64,000 nucleotides of DNA from NCBI GenBank assembly GCA_016786865.1, contig JAEUVE010000007.1:62001-126000 (forward strand), given 5' to 3'. The DNA comes from Sediminibacterium sp. Lineage in GTDB: Bacteria > Bacteroidota > Bacteroidia > Chitinophagales > Chitinophagaceae. This document shows positions 1-6,544 of this stretch, piece by piece. Every line of letters starts with the position of its first letter. Position 1 is the first letter of the stretch. A program made the position numbers and the translations under genes. Below the pieces are notes generated by a model that had not been told where the DNA came from, searched no databases, and saw only the letters and a program-made list of their open reading frames with translations.

Positions 1-329
1 GGTTGGCTGTATTGGGCAGGCTTGAATTGGGTTGAAGCCGCAACCGCCGGTTGAAATACCGGTGTGGTGAAATGGAGTTCTGTGAAAAACTTAACCAGGC
101 TCCAGGTATTTCCTTCACCATAGTGGTTGTCTTTTACCTTGAAGAATTTATAAGTGCTTTTACAACACTTATCCATTTTTACATCCATACCGCATTTTTC
201 ATCTGCAGTGGGGGTGTAGGCAATGCTGGTAGATTTGAGCTTATTGCAGCAGTAAAAAGACTTTACACTCAGGCCAAAAGTGGCTGTAGTGTAAATGCTG
301 ATTAATAATATGAGAATAAGCTTTTTCAC
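1..329 (-). CDS. HYC_CC_PP-like small secreted protein (3' end outside window)
   Basis: Translating the minus strand from a GTG at 329 gives an open frame of 109 codons that runs off the left edge. It begins with a signal peptide (VKKLILILLISIYTTATFG), followed by FYCCNKLKS, then CGMDVKMDKCCKS and a KVKDNH motif. This is the pattern of the small Bacteroidota HYC_CC_PP family, of unknown function and often near metal-related TonB systems; here the first motif reads FYC instead of HYC. No in-frame ATG lies near the signal peptide, so GTG is the start. A TACCTTCG box at 341-334 ends 4 nt before it, suggesting a leaderless mRNA. It is divergent from trmB. The C-terminal part is missing. Confidence 0.72.
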   Translation of the reverse strand, partial: MKKLILILLISIYTTATFGLSVKSFYCCNKLKSTSIAYTPTADEKCGMDVKMDKCCKSTYKFFKVKDNHYGEGNTWSLVKFFTELHFTTPVFQPAVAASTQFKPAQYSQ

Positions 330-333
330 AGGT

Positions 334-341
334 CGAAGGTA
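334..341 (-). promoter_or_regulatory. Putative -7 box for the HYC_CC_PP-like gene
   Basis: TACCTTCG on the minus strand matches TAnnTTTG at 7 of 8 positions. It ends 4 nt before the GTG start, so the transcript may begin at the start codon. Confidence 0.4.
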
Positions 342-451
342 GTGACTTGTTTGCTGAAAACTGTTACAAATTCATTAAAATGTACCTGGAAAAATCCCGG
401 CCGGCAGTGCCTGGGGCTGTTTTTTCCGTGGCTTTTTACGGGAGTCCGCTT

Positions 452-459
452 TATCTTCG
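452..459 (+). promoter_or_regulatory. Putative -7 box for trmB
   Basis: TATCTTCG differs from TAnnTTTG at one position and lies 5 nt before the ATG at 465. It supports that start over the in-frame upstream ATG at 342, and a leaderless or nearly leaderless transcript. Confidence 0.45.
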
Positions 460-464
460 CGCCC

Positions 465-1169
465 ATGGGCCAGAAAAAACTCATTCGTTTTGAAGCAATT
501 AAGTCTTTTGCCAACGTGCTGGAGTATCCCCGGGATATGAAGGGTAAATGGAAGGATTTTTTTAAAAATAACCATCCGCTCACGCTCGAACTGGCCTGCG
601 GCAAGGGAGAATATGCCGTTGGTCTGGGCAGGATGTATCCGGACCGGAACTTCATTGGGGTGGATATCAAGGGGAATCGCATTTGGCGAGGTGCTAAAAC
701 TGCTTTGGATGAAGGGCTTAATAATGTTGCATTTGTACGTTCTCATATCGATAAGATCACCGATTATTTTCTTCCGGGGGAGGTAGCTGAAATCTGGATT
801 ACGTTTCCGGATCCGCAGCTGAGGGCCTCGCGGGCAAAGAAAAGGCTTACCCATCCCCATTTCCTGCGACTATATCAACAGATTCTTCAGCAAGACGGAC
901 TGCTACACCTGAAAACGGACAGCCCACGTTTGTACAATTTTACCCTTACGGTGATCAACTTATTCGGACTGGAATTGTTAGAACATACGGATAATGTGTA
1001 TGCAGCCGATCCGGTTAAACCGGAATTGGGTATTAAAACACATTACGAGGGATTGGATATTGCGCAAAGCAACCGGATTCATTATATCCGCTTTCGCATC
1101 AATCAACCCCTCCCCAAGGAAAAAGATTCTGAGTTAAAACATCTGTTCAGTGAAGAAGAACCTGGTTGA
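465..1169 (+). CDS. trmB: tRNA (guanine-N7-)-methyltransferase TrmB
   Basis: TrmB methylates N7 of guanine 46 in the tRNA variable loop using S-adenosylmethionine. The 234-residue product has the SAM-binding motif LELACGKGEY (residues 41-50), GVDIKGNR with the acidic ribose-binding residue, the family motif FPDP (114-117) followed by a basic stretch (RASRAKKRLTHP), and KTDSPRLY near residue 155. An upstream ATG at 342 would add 41 residues resembling no TrmB N-terminus; the ATG at 465 directly follows a -7-like box and gives the usual length. The 3' end overlaps the next gene by 20 nt, so the two are probably cotranscribed. Family assignment is firm. Confidence 0.95.
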   Translation: MGQKKLIRFEAIKSFANVLEYPRDMKGKWKDFFKNNHPLTLELACGKGEYAVGLGRMYPDRNFIGVDIKGNRIWRGAKTALDEGLNNVAFVRSHIDKITDYFLPGEVAEIWITFPDPQLRASRAKKRLTHPHFLRLYQQILQQDGLLHLKTDSPRLYNFTLTVINLFGLELLEHTDNVYAADPVKPELGIKTHYEGLDIAQSNRIHYIRFRINQPLPKEKDSELKHLFSEEEPG

Positions 1170-1344
1170 GTCGGTAGATTTTTATTACGACACCAACGGA
1201 TATATGGTGTTTACTGAAAAGCATCACCTGGAAAAAGGGTATTGCTGCGGGCATGGTTGCAGGCATTGTCCGTACGACTACGAGTGCGTACCAGAGCCCA
1301 AAAGAAGCGCTTTGCTGGAACAAAAAAAAACAGCCGGTCGGTGA
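1150..1344 (+). CDS. DUF5522 family protein, small Cys/His-rich
   Basis: This 64-residue protein contains DFYYDTNGYMVFTEKHHLEKG followed at once by YCCGHGCRHCPY, the hallmark of DUF5522 (a small Bacteroidota family of unknown function). The C-C-x3-C-x2-C cluster with adjacent histidines (residues 32-40) suggests a bound metal; that is inference. It begins inside the last codons of trmB in another frame, so translation may be coupled. The short length is normal for the family. Confidence 0.85.
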   Translation: MKKNLVESVDFYYDTNGYMVFTEKHHLEKGYCCGHGCRHCPYDYECVPEPKRSALLEQKKTAGR

Positions 1345-1397
1345 TTTACGCACGAATTGTCAGATATTGTTCTGCAATCTGATCAATCTTTTCCGAT

Positions 1398-1778
1398 ATG
1401 TTATCCAAGAAACCTTCGGCCCGGCTAAAACAAGTGCTTCCCAGTGGGGCAAAAGATATTTCATTTTTTGAACAGGTATACGACGTGGTGAAGTTGATTC
1501 CTCCCGGAAGGGTTACTTCCTATGGTGCCATTGCCTTTTTTTTAGGTGCCAGATCCAGTGCAAGAATGGTAGGTTGGGCCATGAATGCAGCCCATGGAAT
1601 GCCGGATATTCCTGCGCACCGTGTGGTGAATAGAAATGGTATGCTGAGTGGTAAAATGCATTTTGAAACGCCTACCCGAATGGAATCCTTATTGAAAAAA
1701 GAAAAAGTTAAAATAAAGAACGACCAGGTTGTGGATTTCGAAAAATTATTCTGGGACCCCGCTGTGGAATTATCTTGA
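1398..1778 (+). CDS. Alkyltransferase-like protein (ATL, MGMT-type DNA-binding domain)
   Basis: The 126-residue product matches the C-terminal DNA-binding domain of O6-alkylguanine-DNA alkyltransferases: IPPGRVTSYGAIA (residues 34-46), the arginine-finger region ARMVGWAMN, and IPAHRVVNRNG (71-81). The alkyl-acceptor cysteine of the PCHRV motif is replaced by Ala73. Proteins of this kind bind alkylated guanine without repairing it and hand lesions to nucleotide excision repair. It is therefore an ATL protein, not an active alkyltransferase. The ATG at 1398 gives a length typical for ATLs. comB follows 16 nt downstream but has its own promoter box inside this gene's 3' end region. Confidence 0.9.
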   Translation: MLSKKPSARLKQVLPSGAKDISFFEQVYDVVKLIPPGRVTSYGAIAFFLGARSSARMVGWAMNAAHGMPDIPAHRVVNRNGMLSGKMHFETPTRMESLLKKEKVKIKNDQVVDFEKLFWDPAVELS

Positions 1779-1780
1779 CT

Positions 1781-1788
1781 TATATTTG
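1781..1788 (+). promoter_or_regulatory. -7 box (TATATTTG) for comB
   Basis: An exact TAnnTTTG match ending 6 nt before the comB ATG at 1795. The transcript should start at or next to the start codon. The next upstream in-frame ATG (1729) would lie before the transcription start. Confidence 0.55.
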
Positions 1789-1794
1789 CGCCCC

Positions 1795-2517
1795 ATGAAA
1801 ACAAAGCCAGTCTTACACACGATATTATCTCCCCGATTGCTGGATATATATGATGTATCCAACAGTATCGTTGTTATCATTGATGTATTCAGAGCCACTT
1901 CCACCATTGCTACTGCCTTGTACAATGGCGCTTCCAGGGTGATTCCTGTTGATTCTGTTGATAAATGTATCCAGATTGGTAAAACAACCGGCGGTATTAC
2001 GGCAGGTGAAAGAGACGGTAAAATTATTCCGGGCCTGGAACATGGAAATTCTCCCGCGGAATATCCCCGCGAATTTGTAGAAGGTAAGACCCTGGTACTC
2101 ACTACAACCAATGGCACAAGGCTGCTCCACATGGCTTTACAGAATGGCGCTTCCGAAGTGGTTACAGGATCTTTTCCCAATCTTTCTGCTATTTGTGATC
2201 ATCTGGTGGCGGAAAAAAAGAACGTTATCCTGGGTTGTTCTGCCTGGAAAGACCGATTTAATCTGGAAGACACGCTTTTTGCAGGTGCGGTGATTGAAAG
2301 AATTAAAAAGCATTTTACCATACATTGCGATAGCAGCCTGATGGCTGAAGATATGTATACATTGCATAAAAACGACCTGAAGTCTTTTATCCGTAATACC
2401 ACGCACTGGCACCGGTTGGCGCAGTACGGGCTGGAAAAAGATCTTGAATATTGTGTAACACCGGATCAGGCCAATGTGCTTCCGTTTTATCGCAACGGAG
2501 ACCTTGTTGTGGCTTAG
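1795..2517 (+). CDS. comB: ComB-like 2-phosphosulfolactate phosphatase
   Basis: The 240-residue product matches the ComB family, named for the Mg-dependent hydrolysis of 2-phosphosulfolactate to sulfolactate in archaeal coenzyme M synthesis. Visible family features are IIDVFRATSTIATAL (residues 28-42), GERDGKIIPGLEHGNSP, LTTTNGTRLL and AGAVIERI. The start is set by the -7 box six nucleotides upstream. No other coenzyme M or sulfolactate genes are nearby, and ComB homologues are common in bacteria that do not make coenzyme M, so the physiological substrate here is unknown. Family membership is well supported; the reaction is taken from the family name. Confidence 0.85.
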   Translation: MKTKPVLHTILSPRLLDIYDVSNSIVVIIDVFRATSTIATALYNGASRVIPVDSVDKCIQIGKTTGGITAGERDGKIIPGLEHGNSPAEYPREFVEGKTLVLTTTNGTRLLHMALQNGASEVVTGSFPNLSAICDHLVAEKKNVILGCSAWKDRFNLEDTLFAGAVIERIKKHFTIHCDSSLMAEDMYTLHKNDLKSFIRNTTHWHRLAQYGLEKDLEYCVTPDQANVLPFYRNGDLVVA

Positions 2518-2585
2518 TTTGGCAGTTTAACAAACATTTCATCCACATCAGTTGAATTGTATTTCAAAATAGGTTTGCTTTTCTT

Positions 2586-2593
2586 TAATTTTG
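2586..2593 (+). promoter_or_regulatory. -7 box (TAATTTTG) for the SNF2 gene
   Basis: An exact TAnnTTTG match. With transcription starting about 5-8 nt downstream, the in-frame TTG at 2598 would be at the transcript end, so the ATG at 2625 is the better start. Confidence 0.5.
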
Positions 2594-2594
2594 C

Positions 2595-2618
2595 AAATTG
2601 GTCTTTTTTGACCAATTT
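2595..2618 (+). promoter_or_regulatory. Perfect inverted repeat in the SNF2 leader
   Basis: Nine bases AAATTGGTC and GACCAATTT form a perfect stem around a six-T loop, ending 6 nt before the ATG at 2625 and starting 1 nt after the -7 box. As DNA it could be an operator over the transcription start; as RNA it would sit beside the start codon. It has no following T-run, so it is not a terminator. Confidence 0.55.
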
Positions 2619-2624
2619 ATCAGC

Positions 2625-5600
2625 ATGGCACTACCGTATTTAGTAAAGCATATCTACAACAACGCAACAGAGGAAGTTATCCGCAGGGGTAAAAAAATCC
2701 ATGCGCTGGGCAATGTTGAACTGATTGAACACGATGATCTCATGGGTAACGTGATCTTTCGGGTAAAAGATGATGGGTATGCCACTTTCTACAAGGTCCA
2801 CATCAACCAGTTCAAGGATCCGAAAACACTTTCACTTCGTTGCTCTTGTCCGTATAATCTTTCCGAAGTGTGCAGGCACAAAGCCGGTGCACTGTTTCAT
2901 CTGCAGGATATGCTCGACAAAAACCTGTTGGGCGACAAGGAAACACTTTACGACCAGAAACATACTGTAGTAAAAATTAAAACCCTGGATCTGAAATTAT
3001 TCAGAATGCTGAGTTCCATCGATACATTCGACAGGGCACAGGAATACCTCAGAAGCAATACCGCCAATCTTTTGGAAGCGAAGAACGAACGAGTGGTTGC
3101 AGAGGTGGATATGGAAGGTGAAAAGCATCGGGTGGTTTTACAAAAAAACGAAGAACGCAATTTTGATACCAGCTGCACATGCAGTAGCGAAATTGCACAT
3201 CCGTTGTGTGTGCACAAAACCATTGTATTTCTGCAATTGCTGAAAAATCATGGTGCGGCATATTTTGATACCATCCGAAACTGGGATAAAGAAAAAAACA
3301 AGTTGCTTGCTCTTTATGGATATTCGCTCGACGACGACTTGAAAGGCAAGTTTGAATTTACGTATACAGATGGAAAACCATTTTTACGTGTATTGGACAG
3401 CTCCATCAAAAGAGTTGCAGTAAATGCAGCAGCGGCGCCGGTTCCAAAACCTGTTGAAACCATGGTTACTGCCGCTGAGTCAGCAGAAGAACCGGTAGTT
3501 CCGTCTATGAAAATGGGTTTGGTGATTACAACGCAGCAATCCCAGTATCCATACACGCAGCTGGAGTTGGTACAGGGAGAGCCCGATGATGCCGCTACCC
3601 GGTATGTTTCTAAGGTGTCCAAGCTGGACCTGACCAAATTTGTAAATACGGAGGTTTTTCCGGAAGACGATAAAATGCTGCTGCAGCAGTTGCGCAAGCT
3701 GATGCCTTCTGAAGTAAGCCGCTACCTGAACAGGAATTCTCCTTTCAGCGGTATCTGGGAAAATATTATTCAGCAGCACGACGATGAACTTCCCGAAGAA
3801 ACCCGGCACCTGATCAATGAGTATCTGCATCCAAAATTTAAGAAGCTTTTTGCAGAACTCACAACAAGCCCTTTTGTATTTTACCTGCCTTCCAATAAGA
3901 GCTTTACTACTGCTAACCTGGATCAGGCTCATTTGTCTGATCACTTCATCAGTCCTGAGTTTGAAATCAGCTATAAGGACGGGCAATATATTGTGGACTG
4001 CCGGGTTAAACTGCCGTTGGCAGACCTGAACGTCTCCGAAAATGCGTCTGATACCCATTTTCTTTTTCAATATCATCAGCAGTTCTTTATCTGGAAGAAG
4101 GCGGAGGATATTTTACTGGTAGAGAAGTTTCTTCCCACCGGTAAAATGGTCATTGATGCCAATGACTGGTCGCTGCGTTTGCAGGAATTCATCCTTCCTC
4201 TTTCGAAGGAATACGGAGTTCACTTTACCAATGTGCAGAAAGAGGAAGTGAAAGATGCAAAGCCTGAACTGAAAATTTTACTCAAAGAAAAAGGAGAATA
4301 CCTGCTGTTTCAGCCTGTATTCAATTACAGAGGTTATGATATTACCAGTTCTGATAAGGAAAAAATCTTTTTTCCAGTAGCAGATAAATTACTGGTCATT
4401 CATCGAAATATTGCAGCAGAGCAGGAATTGATGCAACGCATCGAGGGTCTTCACTCTGGTTTTGTAAAACCACTCGAAACCAACGTACTTGCCCTGAAGG
4501 GTAAGGAAGTACTCCGGAATAACTGGTTTTTCCTGTTTGTAGATGCAGTGAAGGAAATGAATATTCCTGTTTATGGATTTGAAGCGCTCAAGCATTTCCG
4601 CTTCAATACGGCCAAACCTTCTACCAAAATTTTCATTAGCAGCAATACCGATTGGTTCGATGCTAAGGTGGAAATTTTGTTTGGTGAACAAAAAGTAACA
4701 GTCGACGAGGTTAAAAAAGCACTGGTTAATAAACAACAGTTTGTACAGCTGAACGACGGAACACTGGGTATCTTGCCAGAAGAGTGGATTAAGAAGTATT
4801 CCCTCCTCTTCAGGGTAGGAGAGGGAAAAGCCGGCGAAATCAAACTGAGCAAATACCATTTCAGTGTAATTGAAGAGTTGTATATGCAGCGGGATGAGCA
4901 GGAACTCTTTTTCCAGCTCGAAGAAAAATACGAACGCCTCAGGGGCAATCATTCCATTAAACCGATTCCGGCACCGGAGCACCTGAAATCTGTTTTACGC
5001 CCCTACCAGGAAAGTGGTTTTCAATGGCTGAATTATTTGCGTGAAGTTCAATGGGGAGGCATCCTGGCCGACGATATGGGTTTGGGTAAAACCATACAGG
5101 CGCTTAGTTTTCTGCATCACCTGAAAGCGGAAGCCGGAACCCTGAAAGCGCTGGTAGTATGTCCTACTACATTGCTGCACAACTGGCAAAATGAAATTAA
5201 AAAATTCACTCCGGCCCTTTCCTATTACATCCACCATGGTGGTTTGCGTGTAAGAGAGGGTATCACGGACGAAAATATAGATGTGATCATTACCACTTAT
5301 GGCACACTGAGAAGCGACATCAAACAGTTTGTTGAAGTGAAGTTCGATTATGTGATTCTGGATGAAAGTCAGGCAATTAAGAACCCTGCGAGCAAGGTAA
5401 CCAAAGCCGCCTCATTGCTGAAAGCAACCAGCAGGCTCTGTTTGAGCGGTACGCCTTTGCAGAACAATACCTTTGATATTTTTGCCCAGATGAACTTCCT
5501 GAACCCGGGTATGCTGGGTAGCATGGAGTTCTTTAAACAGGAGTTTTCCATTCCCATCGATAAGTTTGGCGAAAAAGAGCAGAAGGATCATCTACGTAAA

Positions 5601-6383
5601 CTTCTATTCCCCTTTATTCTTAGAAGAACCAAGGAACAGGTAGCCAAGGATCTTCCCGAAAAACAGGAAATGGTACTGTTCTGCGATATGGGTGAGGAAC
5701 AGCGCAGGATTTATGATGCCTACAGAAACGATTACCGGGATAAGATTCTGGGCGTAGTGGAAAATCAGGGTATTCAAAAGTCTCAGCTTACCATTTTACA
5801 GGGATTGATGAAGCTCAGACAGATCTGCGACAGTCCCGCCATTGTAAAAGAGGAAGAACGTTTCCCGAATGTTTCTGTGAAGCTGGAAGAACTGGGCAGG
5901 GAAATCACCGAAAATATCAGTAACCACAAAGCCCTGGTATTCTCCCAGTTTCTGGGTATGCTTTCTCTGATAAAAGAGAAAATGAAAGAGCTGGGTGTAG
6001 ACTATGAATATTTTGATGGCAGCAGTACGGTAAATGAGCGGGAACGTGCCATTAATCGTTTTCAGAACGACGAGAACTGCCGGGTGTTTTTGATTTCACT
6101 CAAAGCTGGTGGTGTGGGTCTGAACCTTACAGCGGCAGACTACGTGTACATTGTAGATCCCTGGTGGAATCCCGCGGTGGAACAACAGGCGATTGATCGT
6201 ACCCACCGGATTGGTCAAACCAAGAACATTTTTGCTTACCGGATGATTTGCACAGATACCGTGGAAGATAAAATTCTGAAATTGCAGGAGAGAAAGCGAA
6301 GCCTGGCAAAAGACGTGATTGCCGATGACGAAGGTTTCGTGAAAACACTTACCAAGGAAGACGTGGAATACCTGTTCAGTTAA
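2625..6383 (+). CDS. SNF2-family DEAD/DEAH-box ATPase with two SWIM zinc motifs
   Basis: This 1252-residue protein is a bacterial SNF2/Rad54-like double-stranded-DNA translocase. The N-terminus holds a SWIM zinc motif (Cys73, Cys75, Cys83, His85) and a second CxC-x8-CxH motif near residues 175-190. A long middle region follows, then the ATPase: LRPYQESGFQWLNYL, Walker A DDMGLGKT, motif II DESQ, LSGTPLQNN, and in the C-terminal lobe KALVFSQF, SLKAGGVGLNLTAA and the arginine-finger motif DRTHRIGQ. The set is complete, so the motor should be active. Such proteins are linked to transcription recycling or DNA repair; the target is unknown. It is followed by about 160 bases without a clear terminator. 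Confidence 0.93.
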   Translation: MALPYLVKHIYNNATEEVIRRGKKIHALGNVELIEHDDLMGNVIFRVKDDGYATFYKVHINQFKDPKTLSLRCSCPYNLSEVCRHKAGALFHLQDMLDKNLLGDKETLYDQKHTVVKIKTLDLKLFRMLSSIDTFDRAQEYLRSNTANLLEAKNERVVAEVDMEGEKHRVVLQKNEERNFDTSCTCSSEIAHPLCVHKTIVFLQLLKNHGAAYFDTIRNWDKEKNKLLALYGYSLDDDLKGKFEFTYTDGKPFLRVLDSSIKRVAVNAAAAPVPKPVETMVTAAESAEEPVVPSMKMGLVITTQQSQYPYTQLELVQGEPDDAATRYVSKVSKLDLTKFVNTEVFPEDDKMLLQQLRKLMPSEVSRYLNRNSPFSGIWENIIQQHDDELPEETRHLINEYLHPKFKKLFAELTTSPFVFYLPSNKSFTTANLDQAHLSDHFISPEFEISYKDGQYIVDCRVKLPLADLNVSENASDTHFLFQYHQQFFIWKKAEDILLVEKFLPTGKMVIDANDWSLRLQEFILPLSKEYGVHFTNVQKEEVKDAKPELKILLKEKGEYLLFQPVFNYRGYDITSSDKEKIFFPVADKLLVIHRNIAAEQELMQRIEGLHSGFVKPLETNVLALKGKEVLRNNWFFLFVDAVKEMNIPVYGFEALKHFRFNTAKPSTKIFISSNTDWFDAKVEILFGEQKVTVDEVKKALVNKQQFVQLNDGTLGILPEEWIKKYSLLFRVGEGKAGEIKLSKYHFSVIEELYMQRDEQELFFQLEEKYERLRGNHSIKPIPAPEHLKSVLRPYQESGFQWLNYLREVQWGGILADDMGLGKTIQALSFLHHLKAEAGTLKALVVCPTTLLHNWQNEIKKFTPALSYYIHHGGLRVREGITDENIDVIITTYGTLRSDIKQFVEVKFDYVILDESQAIKNPASKVTKAASLLKATSRLCLSGTPLQNNTFDIFAQMNFLNPGMLGSMEFFKQEFSIPIDKFGEKEQKDHLRKLLFPFILRRTKEQVAKDLPEKQEMVLFCDMGEEQRRIYDAYRNDYRDKILGVVENQGIQKSQLTILQGLMKLRQICDSPAIVKEEERFPNVSVKLEELGREITENISNHKALVFSQFLGMLSLIKEKMKELGVDYEYFDGSSTVNERERAINRFQNDENCRVFLISLKAGGVGLNLTAADYVYIVDPWWNPAVEQQAIDRTHRIGQTKNIFAYRMICTDTVEDKILKLQERKRSLAKDVIADDEGFVKTLTKEDVEYLFS

Positions 6384-6544
6384 TTACCTGCCGGCCGATT
6401 CTCCTTTTATTCGGTACTGTTCACCGATTTTAAACTTTTTTGAACGTATTGCATCCAATTATCATGATAGCTTGCCTTTAATCTGAATTATGTGGGATCT
6501 TCCGGGATACTACAGCAATTTTACCTTGTTAAGTTGGCATCATT

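Noticed and set aside
51..305. 84-codon plus-strand open frame at the left edge
   Set aside because: It is antisense to the HYC_CC_PP-like frame, which has a signal peptide and family motifs; the plus-strand product has no recognisable feature.
342..464. N-terminal extension of TrmB
   Set aside because: A -7-like box lies between the upstream ATG and 465, and the added residues have no TrmB resemblance.
375..860. 161-codon minus-strand open frame
   Set aside because: Entirely antisense to trmB, with no family features.
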